Assembly: GCA_020912385.1 (NCBI GenBank) | Contig: CP087210.1 | Location: forward strand, 1,488,001 to 1,552,000 | Reading direction: 5' to 3' | DNA from: Neofusicoccum parvum | Lineage: Eukaryota; Ascomycota; Dothideomycetes; Botryosphaeriales; Botryosphaeriaceae | Length of the DNA: 64,000 bases | In this document: piece after piece, positions 42,259 through 53,306 of the stretch | Layout of the letters: the number at the start of each line of letters is the position of its first letter | Position numbering within the stretch: position 1 is the first letter of the stretch | Notes under the pieces: generated by a model | What the model saw: only the letters and a program-made list of their open reading frames with translations | Database searches by the model: none | Told to the model about the DNA's origin: nothing | Made by a program: the position numbers and the translations under genes

Positions 42259-45200
42259 TCAATCACACTTTGCCCCGAGCAAGGATCGCCTCCACCAGCG
42301 CATCAGAAGAAAGGCTACTGACGACCATGTGGAGACGACCTGCTCGCCGGGCGTGCGCGGATGATGTCGTTCAGGCATTGATTCAGCTGCTCCCCATTGT
42401 TCCATAGCTTCTTTCGACTTCATCAATGGATTCCATGACTCGGCCACCACGGCCTCCCTCATCCAGTGCCCACGTGCACCAACGCTGCCGAATTCAGCAA
42501 CTCCTTCTCCTGGCAACACGCACCGTGCGCCATGCCAGACGCAAGTGCGGGGCAGTCTCATCTCGTTCAGATCTTGCACGTCTGGAAAAAGCAAGACAAG
42601 AAGCACTGTCCGTGCCGGCCTCCTCGATGCCACCCCACCTCCATTATTGCCCTCCAGCGTCGTCAATGCAATAGCATAGCACCGTAGCATTCGAGCAAGC
42701 GGTCCATCACATGCACTGCACCCAGAAAAACAAAAGTCTCTCGAACCATTCACCCCCGCCATCCCACTGTTGCAACGTCTGTCTCGCCCCTCTGAATCGC
42801 CACCACTCACCACCACCAGCCACTGAACACCGCGCTTTGCACTGCGCTGAACCGCGCCTCTTCCCCACCCCACGCTCCACGGCTTCGTCGACGCTTGTCT
42901 CGGTCTCACCGCCCGCTCCTCGTGCCACCACCCCTGCCCAATGTCGCACAGCAGGTACGGCACGCACATGCGCGAGTCCGCATGTGCAGGAAAGCGCTCA
43001 GCGCAAACGGCCCACGACTGTGTCTGCCCGCCCGCCACCGCCTCCGCCTCCGCCTCTGCACGAGATGGAGACGAAGGCGAGCTCGCTTCGAAGTAGACAC
43101 AGCGCAGCCCGCTCTCACCGTCCTGCATGTCTACGGTCTTCTTGCCGAATGGATCTCAATCCACCCCATATCCAACCTCCACATCTTTGCCCACAGCGGG
43201 CTCGACCCTCCGTCTGTCGTTCCCTCAGACACATTATCTCCACGTTTTCTTTCTCGCGTGTAATCATCTCCGACCCTTGACTTCCGCAGCTGCCACGCCC
43301 CGCTTATTCTCCCGATCGTTCATCGGCCCCCAGTGGCCAGAAGACCAACATCTGGAGCGGTTTGATCCATTGCATGCATCCCGCCACCACGGTGAACCTC
43401 ACCGCGGCAGACGTGCAGGCCGGAGCTGCAGCGTCCCGTTTCCCAGGCCCATACTCTCGGCTCTCATCAGACGAGTTGTAATACATCTTTGCAAGGGGGT
43501 AGCAATCACCAAAAGCAACAAAGAGAAATTATGAGCGCACATATTTTTGAAGGACCCGTCTAGACGGCGAGACGGACCATCGTGTACCGCATACACGTAC
43601 GTCTCAGGGATCGCTTCAGCTCCACGGGCACGACCATCGTCACCCGGTCCTCTCATTCATCCACTTCGGCCCTTCACACTATGACATGCAAGAGCGTTAA
43701 CCGTCATAGTCTGCCGACGTCCGGTACAGGGAGCCTGCCTGTTGGCCGTATGCACACGTAACAGCACTCTGGTTTGACAGCTGTGAAATATACGCGGCTT
43801 GCCTTCGGCAAAGGCCGTTGCTTATAGTTGTTGTGCGTAAGCGTCGCAGATTTGCTTTCATCCATGATCCCAGTCATTGCGGTGGCTGCAGCAACATGGA
43901 TGGCTCAGCAAATGTTGATGGAGAGCTGATGCGAATTTGTATGGTGGTCCATCTGTACCACCGCAACAACGTGGCTCGAAGAGAGAAAAAAAATCCAATG
44001 ATTTTCATTGCCTGAGAAGAACGGATCCCTACTAATCTTCCTGCCTTCCTGTCCATAACATCTCGAAGAGGAAATTTCAAGAGAGCCGGTCGTCGAAAGA
44101 AGGCAAAATGTTTCAGCCAACGGGACCCCAGAAAGCTTTGCTTACCCGAACAGGGAAAGGGCAAGCTGCAGAAAGCTCACCAACCAACACGCAGACCCGA
44201 CTCGATCGCCGCCCTTGAGCCACAACCCAGGCCTCAGCAAGCCCCCAGCGCCTCCGGCATCCAAAACACTAGCCCTTCATATCTTCCACACGTCTAACCC
44301 GCACGCGCGTGGCACGCAATGGAAGAAGCAAAGAATGACACGACCCCGTGTTTCCGAGCTCGCGCCTCTCGCCGCCTTGTTATTTCCATCACACGAACGC
44401 CTCACCCGAGTGCTATTATTGGAAGCCCTCAGCACGTGCTTATCAACGGCCTGTAAGCAGGTAGGTACGCAGTAGTGGTAGCACCACGGCAGGCAGGCAG
44501 ATAGTGCGCTCCCACCCGGTCACCTGGATGTCCCCCTTACTCACGGGTCCATGGTGCCGAGCGGCAACTCTATATTCGAGGCTGACCCTCAGCTAACGGC
44601 CAGAAATCCATAAAGTATCGTGCGAGTTTACCCCACACCTCCCGCCAGGGCTATTGTCTTGGCTCCCGCATATTCTTCACTCGCATCCCGTCCGGTCGGT
44701 CGCGAGATGCTGCAGAGCTGAAGGTAAAAGAAATCTAAGCAAAACGCCAGATTCGCTCTCGAGTCCGAGACATCGCGTCACGGGCTTCCCCCAGCAAGAA
44801 AATGCTCGGGAATCCCGCCAGCGAGCCAAAGAAAAGCGGGCAAGAGCCCCGGCGTCCAGGTTTCCGCCCACGACGGAGGCAGCCGCGAAGTGATTGCGAA
44901 AGGGCGGAAAGCCAAAAGGCCGATGGTGCGTTTCAGATGTCCCGATGGAGTGGGCAACAACCTTGAAAGAGTAGAAAAGCGCAAAGCTCGGAACACCCAC
45001 CTACCGGCGCTAACGAACCTTTATAAATACACTTTTGATTTCCCGCAAGCTGCCGAGACAGGAACGGACCATTGCTTTGTGTGGGGCCGAGGGCTTGGTA
45101 ATTACTTCTGCTCTAGATACAGTGTCGGCAGCTGATCAACCACCAAGAGGAAATGGTGAGGATTTTGAGGACGATAAGGCTTCAACACGGCCCCTTCCCT

Positions 45201-45517
45201 CCATGCTGAATCCTTGCCATCCGTGTTTCTCCCTCGTGCCGCGCGTACCGTATTCCCACTGCTTCGGCCACCACGCCTCGGCCTGGGCTGCCCTTTTCCA
45301 ATGGTGAGACAGCCAATCTCTCCTCTCCATTCCTTCTTCGTGCGTAGCCCTGCCGTAGTGGCCCGCGCCGCGTATGGCAGCTTTCTGAAGGATCCTGATG
45401 CGGCAATGGCACACGCACACGTCTACGAAGCCTGGTTAGCGCCGCGCGGGACGCACCGCGCTGGTGCTGCTTCAGGGACCTAGTAGATCATCCTCCCGCC
45501 GTCCTCGTATGTGTGGC

Positions 45518-46575
45518 TTAGGCTGTAACAAAATCGCCGATTGTTTTATTCTCCGTGTCGCCGTTCATTGGTTTCTGTGGAGCCAGTTCGTAACTGCCGA
45601 ACTTTGCAGATGGGGGTGGAAGAGATGCTCTCATATGCTGCTTGCGCTTGCTTGCGCTTGCTTGCGATGGCGACGTAAAAGCTGGAGCCGCGGTGTTTGC
45701 GTACGTGCGTGCGTAGTGCGTACCCACACATGCGGCTCGTAGTAACCCAGTCGACTTCTTGCCAGCCGGTTCGTCAGTAGCTGATTTCTTGCCAGCCGAT
45801 TTCTTGCCAGTCGATTTCTTGTCGTCCTGTTTCTTGCTAGCCGCCTTGCCACCCTTCTTGCTGGTAGTCTTCTTCTTAGTTGCCGTTCTCTTACTGGTCT
45901 CTTCGTACTCAGAACAGTCGTCATGGTCTCCACCAGGAACGAACTCATCATCTCCACCAGCCTCTAGCCTGGGCGGTGCTTCAGCAGCCTTATGCGTCAA
46001 CTTCAGCCTTAAGTTCTTCTTCCTAGGCCTATCGTCAGAAGAACCGGCCACCTCATCGGGGTGGTTGGACGATATCTCATCGGCCTTGCGCTTTGGTGCC
46101 TGTGAATATAGCTGAGCACCTTCTTTGCTCTTCTCCAAGGCATCGACAACGTGTCTGCACAGCCAGGCCATGGCTTCCTGGCAGCCCTGGCAGGTCCGGA
46201 TCTCCTCAGCCATAGCTTTTAAGTCGGCTCCTTTCAATTTTTTCATGCTCACATCGACGCGATGCTTTTCGCAGATGACCCTGCATTTCACAACGCTCTC
46301 CTCGCATCTCTTGACGCCGCAGTGAACACTTGACCGTTGTCTAGCAACTTGACGAATAACTGACAGGACTGTTCGCCTAGTCGTATGCAGGTAAAGCATC
46401 GTACCGAGTTGTCAAACCTCATGATCCGTTCTCCGTCCTCGACGAGTATCTTATATGGCAAGGGGACGGTATTGGACGTGGTGTTGGTACCCTTAGCGAC
46501 ACGAGGGGAAATGCCGGTTACCTCGGCCGTGGCTTGAGGCTTGACGCCAATCCTCCTACTGCCATTTCGCCGCAT
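45518..46575 (-). pseudogene. Cys-rich then Lys-rich gene with apparent frameshift
   Basis: Two frames together look like one gene. The upstream frame (from ATG 46575) carries RIMRFDNSVRCFTCIRLGEQ with a CxxC and more Cys. It should continue, but stops after SRDARRAL. The downstream frame carries VKRCEESVVKCRVICEKHRV, then MKKLKGADLKAMAEEIRTCQ, GCQEAMAWLCRHVVDALEKS, an acidic/basic linker and Lys-rich repeats (KKSTGKKSAGKKSATDEP). A one-base loss near 46305-46318 (in GTCAAGAGATGC, minus strand) would explain the switch. A 41-nt intron (46417-46377, GTTTGA to CTAG) would also link the frames but removes the CxxC part, so I prefer the frameshift. Similar Cys-rich fungal proteins of unknown role are known to me by pattern only. 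Its start overlaps the end of the dynactin gene by 20 bp on the same strand, and the real start may be downstream. Confidence 0.5.
45758..45830 (-). repeat. imperfect 15-nt repeats, Lys/Ser-rich
   Basis: Units of TTCTTGCCAGCCGAT type repeat about four times and encode GKKSAGKKS-like segments. A separate CTTGCGCTTG repeat lies at 45641-45666. Confidence 0.7.
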
Positions 46576-47266
46576 TATTTGGAATGAGTCGCATCAAGGC
46601 ATTGAGCTTCTTCTCGTGCGCGCGCTTCATGAGCTCCATGACCGCCGGGCGTGTCTGCAGCGAGTAATTCGTTCGGCGCTGGTTCGAGCCGTAGACGACC
46701 GTGTAGTCTGGGAGGTCGGAGTGTGCTGGGAGTTCCGTTCGCGGAGCAAGTTGGCAGAACTGTGGTGGGGGGGAAGACATCGTGAAACATCAGCGCTTCG
46801 GGATCGTCGCTGCGGGTGTGGGTGACCATGGAGAACATACCTGGCCGACCGCGCTACCCAAGCCTACCCTTGAGTCTGTCCCAATGGTTGTGCCCTCGCC
46901 CACCAAGGCTGCCTGGACTATCGCGCTGCTCTCGACGACCACGTTCCTGTCCAGCACCACGCCCCTGCCCTGGCCGCCTTCCAGCTCCGGGATCCCAACA
47001 GTAGCCTTTTCGTATACAATGCACCCCTCGCCGATCACGACAGGGCCATGAAGCGACGTGATCCTGGCGTTTGGATGGATGACCGCACCAGCAGCGATGG
47101 TGATAGCATGGTGGCCGGTCAGCACGGCGTGATTGGCAACAATGGCTGAGGGGTGGATTGTCGCCGGCGCCTTGGGTAAAGACGAAGAAGCGCGCTTGGT
47201 GGTGCCGGAAGCAGAAGAGCGCGATGCGCTAGTTCGCGAAGCAGATAGGTGTTGTGATGATGACAT
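46556..47266 (-). CDS. DCTN6: dynactin subunit 6 (p27)
   Basis: Two exons (47266-46841 and 46759-46556; 81-nt intron with GTATGT donor) encode 209 residues. A Ser/Arg-rich N-terminus (SASRTSASRSSASGTTKRAS) precedes the left-handed beta helix made of hexapeptide repeats: IHPSAIVANHAVLTGHHAIT, then IAAGAVIHPNARITSLHGPV, IGEGCIVYEKATVGIPE and VLDRNVVVESSAIVQAALVG. The C-terminal exon reads FCQLAPRTELPAHSDLPDYT, VVYGSNQRR and a terminal helix ending LIPNNAAKWQ, which is the signature of this subunit. It is part of the pointed-end complex of dynactin, the adaptor of cytoplasmic dynein in microtubule transport and nuclear migration. The insertion GGQGRGVVL in the repeats is small. The stop overlaps the next gene's first ATG by 20 bp. 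Confidence 0.93.
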
Positions 47267-47838
47267 GGCAGGTGTGTGATGGCCGTGAGAGAAGAGCAGT
47301 TGTTGACGGTGTATGTGTTGTTTGCAGCGCGAGTCATTCGCCTCGACCGCGCGATGTCGCGCAGGCATGTGACGTGCCGTTGAAATTCGTTGCCGTTGGC
47401 GGACATCTCGCGAGGAACAAAATCACTTAAGAAAAGTTGCAACACGCGCATATCTTCAGCAGCAGTTGGAGTGTTGATCCGGATAGGCTTAGTAGATATC
47501 TCACTGCATATTTGAATCCGGGTGAATGCTTCAACTACCAAAGGAGGTATGCAAGACTTTTTAAACTGAGTTTGTAAGGTGAGCATGAGAAGGTTTCGGA
47601 GTCTTGACAGCTTTTGAATATGTATCCATAACAATTCCATCATGCCCGGGTGCTATATGTTACTATTCCAGCCATAATCCTGCTTTCCCGAATTCCGCAA
47701 CCATTTCCTCAAGTGCTAATAATCCAGCAAGACATTCTCCATCTTCAGGGTCATTCCCTCTCAAGCCAGAGGAGCAAGGTATATTAGGAAAAACAAAACC
47801 CATTGATCTGAATATAAAACTCGTATTCTTCTGCGACT
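47267..47838. other. intergenic with repeat-like relic
   Basis: The 572 bases between DCTN6 and HOP1 include a stretch at about 47455-47560 that resembles one at 51380-51470 (see findings). No intact gene is seen. Confidence 0.5.
47455..47560. repeat. dispersed degenerate repeat, copy A
   Basis: Shares GGTGAATGCTTCAAC and a nearby GGTATGC with copy B at 51380-51470, with weaker similarity around them. On the minus strand both can be read as a VVEAFT-containing peptide. Probably a relic of a repeated element or gene. Confidence 0.45.
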
Positions 47839-50573
47839 TTACAATTCGTCATCCGAATATGCCGGAAAGCCTGGATTGAAGTCTTCGGGAGAGCTGTTCT
47901 TGATCCGCTTGGGCGAGCGTAGAATAGATTGTGGACTTCTGTCAAGCTTGCGTTTCGGAGTCTGTGGGGTTGGTGTCGACATCTTGTTCCCTCCAAATGT
48001 AGTCTTCTGGCCTGTTCGTGGTGACTTGTCCGTCAGAGCACCCTGCTTGTCCAGAACATACTGTGAATTATTAGCATATCCTGATTGTCTGAGGATCGTA
48101 AGGTTCTTACGTAGCTCTTAACCCTGTACAGTGGGTCGAAGTACTTCTTGGCCAATCTCAAACGGCCTGGGTCAGTCTTGGTGATCTGATGGGGGGGCTT
48201 TCCATTTTTGCCGTAGCCTTTCTTCTTGCACTCAACAATGACCTTCTCGTACTGAAGCTGTCTAATGATTTCCGAAGCAGTTGGGAGGTCGCCAACTACG
48301 AAGATTGTTAGCCGGAAAACTTGAAAGCGTGGATTATACTGACCGCCGAGAGCTTCAAGGAATGAGGCATTAGTACGGAAGCCATTCTGCTCGATTATAT
48401 GGATGGCCCTTCGAAATAGCGCCGTGTTCTGGAGATCCTTTTGGAATTCTCGCCCATTCATGTCTTCCTCTCCATCGAACAGGCAGACGTAACAGGCGTG
48501 CTTATAAGGGATTCGTGGATCCGACTCTCCTCGAAATCCGTAGCAATAACAGTGTTGCCAAGTACCACACCACTCACAGAAGATCTGCTGAAGTTAGAAG
48601 TGAACTTCTCATAACATAGACGCAGATGAAAACTTGCCATGTTCCCGTAATCTTCAATATGACTTCCACACTGGCACGAGATTTTCTCTTCTCCGTTGTT
48701 TCCCATGTCTGAATGTCCTGCTTGTGAGAGGTGCCTTTTCTCATTGAGCTGATTGATCTTCGCTTCAGTGAGTTTGATTCTAGTGTGATCTTTGGATTCC
48801 CCATTCGAATTCTCAAAGAAAGCTCCATCTTGCCCGACAACTTGAGTGTCTTGGACTTGAGTTTCGGACTGTTGCATCTGAGTTCATTCATGATTCAACA
48901 TTAGCAATTCTAAAATTGCCCACTTGATTTCTGTGCTGCAGACTCACCGTCATCCCTTTTAGAGCCTCCTGTTCCAGTCTGTCCTGACTGTCGATCTCCA
49001 TTCTTTCCGTCCTTTGGGATGTGCTTTGAGTTCCGGAGACCATATCGGGGGTTCGGTGGCCTTTCCTGAGCGTCTGGTCGCGATCAATTGTCCGGCTGCT
49101 TGATTCTGCCCGTCCAGGTGATACGGTGTGGTCAGATACCACATCGTGGATTGTAATGTCCCGTAAATCGTCTTGCGAGACGGAGGTCACAGCATGATAT
49201 GCCGTCTTCAGGGTATCAGAAATGCCAACTGGATGGTTTTGCGGGTTCTGCGAGGCTTGCTCATCCTCATTCCTGCGAATACCTCCATAATTCTCTGCGT
49301 CCTGGTGAGGGGTGGCTCTGAAGCCTGAACTGATCGCTTGATGGTAGCCTTGAGGTGTTTCTGGCGCTGGGCTCGGGGACATGAGATCTGCAGTTGCTGG
49401 AACCCGGTCGGAATACTGCAAATCGTTGGGAATGGTGTGCACTTTTACACCAGTCCGCTGCAGATAAGAAGTTGTCACACTAGCACTGATAAAAATGAGC
49501 CTCCAGGTTTCAATCAACTTCGGATCCCTCTGCACTGACCTGTGATATCCCCCGTGATAAGTGCCAGTCTGCATTATTGTTTTCACCAAGTCGTCATCTC
49601 GAGGGAAGTTCAGGTGAGAGGACGACCCAGGAACCCAACCGCGTGGCTGGTAACCCGGAGGAGCACTGTCCGTGTAAAAGAGTTTCGGCTTGAAGAACAG
49701 CTTTCCTGAATCTCTGAATGCTAGCTTGGGCAGCTTGTCTGTGAGATCTGAAAAGTCGTGGACCAATCTTGCGAGGCCGCTTGTCAAGTCCTTTATGTTT
49801 ACAGCTTTTCCTTGTGACCCCTTAAGTTCAAGGTTGCTTGTAACCATATGTTCGCTTCCAGTATGACGGTCATATCCGAAGTTCCATGTGTAAGTCTCCA
49901 GAACATTTTCTGGGTGGTCTTTGTCCTTGAATATTTTGAGTTGCATCGAACGAAGGTAGCCTTTCTTAATTGCTTCGAATGCGCCCTCCTGTTCTTAGTG
50001 TCAGTACATGGAGTGGACTTGATTTTCACGACCAAGGAAGGCATGGAAGTAGAGCATAGTGTAGATGAGCGAGAGTGGAACACATACTAAGAGGTCCACG
50101 AAAACATTTGTTCTGAAGGAACCATTTCTCTCCAGCAGGCGCAATTCCTGTGTGCTGCCATCATGCTTGACCTTCATCTTGCCTGCCCTCCAGGACTCGT
50201 AGGACCACGGTTGATCTGTGTCAAGATCAAAGTATGTCCATCTGAAAGAACTGTCCCGGAATAGATCTCTGGTCCGACGTTAGCGTGATTGGGGTTCAGT
50301 GAGGCCTGTAGGGTATTACCTGTTGAATAGGACGGATGAAAGCTACACGAAAAGGATTAGCGTCATGGGCATGGGCAATATTGCGTGAGTGAAGGTATTT
50401 ACCGAGCCATGCAGGAGTGACTGCACGAGCTCCAGACTTTGCTGTGGTGTGACGATATTTGTGGTCTCAGTTGAAGTGCCCTGCTGCTGGGGTTGTTGTT
50501 GCGACTGCTGCTGCAGTGTCCGCTGCTTTTCAGCCTGTCTTTGGCTCTGGCGGTGCGCCTGTGCTTGAGGCAT
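47839..50573 (-). CDS. HOP1: meiotic HORMA protein Hop1, eight exons
   Basis: Eight exons: 50573-50403, 50342-50320, 50268-50088, 49988-48948, 48877-48638, 48587-48344, 48295-48111 and 48060-47839, giving 768 residues. A Gln-rich N-terminus leads into the HORMA domain (about 44-270): TPQQSLELVQSLLHGS, LFRDSSFRWTYFDLDTDQPW, KIFKDKDHPENVLETYTWNF and LVHDFSDLTDKLPKLAF. A disordered linker follows, then a PHD finger spanning exons five and six: CQCGSHIEDYGNM, QIFCEWCGTWQHCYCYGF and HACYVCLFDGEEDM. A winged-helix region (MNGREFQKDLQNTALFRRAI to about residue 690) and a Lys/Ser/Pro tail come next. Hop1 coats meiotic chromosome axes and promotes interhomologue recombination; HORMA binds closure motifs, and the PHD-winged-helix part is a chromatin-binding region in this family. 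Intron five (48637-48588) uses GC-AG with a CTAAC branch and GCAAGT donor. Skipping it would destroy the PHD finger. Confidence 0.93.
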
Positions 50574-51379
50574 TGCGAGCACCGAAGTCTACTTGGACCG
50601 CCGCGAGCGACGGTTCAGTAGGAACAGAGTGACGGGAAAGGCGGGAACAAGAGCCTGAAAGTGAACGGCGGGAGGTAAGGATTTGGGTGGAGAGTCAGCC
50701 TTCGTGGGCCAACATTCGCTGGGGGTTGCCGCGCCGGTTGTAGATGCACCAGCGCGATGCGAAGAGAGAGGCAGTGAAGAGTGAGTGAGGTCACTGGGTG
50801 GTTGAGAGAATTAACCTCGGTGGGCCGACATCGAAGCGAGCCCTCCATCGGGGAAGGCACGCCAGGTAAGTGCACCACCAGACCGTCCGAAACTCAGCAT
50901 AAATCAACTTCGAGTATAATCTAGAACATCGCATCCTATCACTATCGCATGGCGACGCACGCCGCTCAGTGTCTTCTCATTTAGTCAAAACCTGCTCGTC
51001 CCTATCTTGCATTCTCGTGCGTTTCGAAGAGATGAATACGAAGTAGTAGTGCGTAGGTAAAAGTGAAGTCAGATGTACATACAGTGCCAAATGCTTGAAG
51101 ATTAGAGAGAAAGCCCAACGCCAATAAGAATCATGATGTTTGAAGACCTTACTAGGCTTGACCAGACAAGGACCTATCTTTCAAGTGTGCTGTGCCCTAA
51201 TCTTTCCATCTGTACAGACGCACGCTGCTGTCAAATATCAGCGAGCGACGTGTAGGTTCTCTAGACGGGGGCTGCAGTGTAGATTTTCAGCACCCGTTCA
51301 TGTGCACATACGGGCCCTACCAAGGTGGATCGCAAAGCAAATGGTCAGCTTCAACCCGCTCATGGGCAGTTGAAATATT

Positions 51380-51470
51380 TGTCCGGGGGCAGGAGTAGTT
51401 TGAATTAATTGCCAAATCCATCCAGGTGAATGCTTCAACCACCCATGAAGGTATGCGCGTGTTGCAATAG
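51380..51470. repeat. dispersed degenerate repeat, copy B
   Basis: Matches copy A at 47455-47560 over GGTGAATGCTTCAACxACC and GGTATGC, in the same orientation. The two copies flank HOP1. Confidence 0.45.
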
Positions 51471-52794
51471 TTTCCGAACCGACCTCGTAAGCGTTTGGCA
51501 CGTTGGGGGCGTGAGCAGACACAGCCGACAAGCAGGGGCAAGAATAGGAGCTTGATACGGCGACACAGTATATTTACGTGGAGCGGACGTTGGCGCACGG
51601 GGTCGGTGGCGTTGCGTTGTGATGTGTTGTCGTCGGAAGATGGCAGCACGGAACAGAGAGTGGCAGGCCGGTACCTGATTCCGGCCGGGGGATGGGCGGC
51701 TATGCAAAGATGCCTGTGCTGACATAATGCACGGGGCGATTTGATGCCCCAGGCGCCAACGGTGCATGTCAAAAGCCGAGCTCCTGTTTGGGCCGTTCGA
51801 TCGCCCTGATCCCCGATCTTTGGATGACCGACTTCGCGCAATGCCGGCCTTCCCACCGCCGCATGATGCCGCCTTTCTTCCGGCTCTGCTTGCTGCCGTA
51901 CACTGCTCTCATTCGTGTAGCAGAGATCAAAGTCCGTTGGCTTCCAGCCTGCTGCTTTGACAGGACTAGAGCCGAACGTGCGACGGCGAGTCGTGTTTCC
52001 CGAGGTAGTGACGGCATCGCAACGCAAAAGGAACATCCGCAGCCATCCATGTACACAAGAGGCTATGATTGAATGTACGCCTCGTCTGCTGTAGATAGCT
52101 TTTCATCTAGATGATGTGTCTCTACAGCTCGCCCTGTGGACGCGATTCACCTCGGCTCTCCCAAATTCCACAATTTCTGCGCCCGCATATTGGGCTGTAT
52201 ACCAAGTCTACGGCCACGAGTCGTGACGCGATCTCGGTACCTAGAGCATCCTGATTCCTCAGCTGTCACGAGAGAGCTGCCGCTTGAGCACAACGGCTTC
52301 GTGTATCACAAGTTGACCACACCCCTCGCATCTACCGGCGCGGAGGGGCCGGATGGCTTCTGGAGAAACACCAGGTATTGCATCTCCATACTAACAAGCT
52401 TCGACTTCCGCTCCACGAGGAACCGAGAGTCTAGCTTTCAGGTGCGCCTCGATGCCGGAATGAAGCGGGCAAGCCCTGTCGAGTGGCGATCGGGCATTCC
52501 GATGGCGACGCGTCCTCGAACGCGGTGTTGATGGAGTTGGGAGCCGGCGACGACATGCCCGTTTGTGTAGACGCGCCGGAAGGCATGTGACAAATCGAGC
52601 ATTCCGCCAAGGTGGTACTCTTCATGCTGTGCTACGGTGAGGCCGGCGGACGGCCGCTCGAGGGGCGGCTGCGAAATTCCACCAGTCGCTTTGGCAGCGC
52701 GTGCAGGCGAGAAGCGCACAGCGAGGGCGGTGGATACGGAACAATATATGCGTGACGCTGCAAAGCATCGCAGAGGCGCAGGCTGCAAGCGAGG

Positions 52795-52815
52795 CTGTGG
52801 GCTGTGGGCTGTGGG
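52795..52815 (+). repeat. 7-bp tandem repeat, three units
   Basis: CTGTGGG three times in a row. No function is suggested. Confidence 0.8.
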
Positions 52816-53306
52816 CGGCCGGGTCCAACACCACTTTTGCTGGGGAGCTCGGGGCAGCGGTGGTGCTTGTGTGCCTGCCTCGCCTGTGCTGTCGCCTCAG
52901 CCGGCCCGGCGTCAGATCGCCCTGCCAGCCGCCAACCCCTCTCCGGCCTCTCCACGCCGCTCACAACAACACTCTCCTCCCCAGCGTGCTGTCCGCCAAC
53001 CCACCTGAGCCGCCGTTCTGGATTGCCGCCTTCTGCTTAGGGTTTGCGCTACGCCATGGCCGAGTAGTCTGACGACACCAACACCGTGCTTGCCCCTGCA
53101 AACGCCGGCGCTCCCAGCTACGGCCGACTCACGCCCGGGCGCCGGATCCATCTGCACGCACTGCGCGTCCGCGAGCCTCAGGGCTGATGATCAGTGCGGC
53201 CCTGTCTCACCGCGCCGCCGGCCCCAAGTTTACTCGACCTCCTCGCCAGGTGTAGGCCGTGTCACCCTCGCGTTCCGCCTCCCACCTTCTCCCTTCTCCC
53301 GCCGTC

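Larger units (their letters stand above)
40595..45517. other. 4.9-kb block without a convincing gene
   Basis: From 40600 to 43300 the DNA is GC-rich and carries long frames on both strands (for example 41090-41992 and 42259-43128 on the minus strand) whose translations are compositional noise. From 43300 to 45500 it is less GC-rich and holds only short frames. Features seen are a hexanucleotide-like repeat at 41167 and a perfect 17-bp hairpin at 42201. The first part probably includes a long 5' leader and promoter for the Ser-rich gene. Confidence 0.5.
50574..53306. other. 2.7-kb region between divergent HOP1 and CDC4
   Basis: No supported gene. Contents are the HOP1 promoter, copy B of the dispersed repeat near 51380-51470, a 7-bp tandem repeat at 52795, and GC-rich DNA with chance frames before CDC4. 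The minus frame at 51317-52036 overlaps the repeat and has no motif. Confidence 0.5.

Noticed and set aside
42259..43128. 289-codon minus-strand frame
   Set aside because: Irregular composition with scattered Trp and Cys, no motif, competing frames on the plus strand.
51317..52036. 239-codon minus-strand frame
   Set aside because: Covers the degenerate repeat copy; no domain and no splice support.
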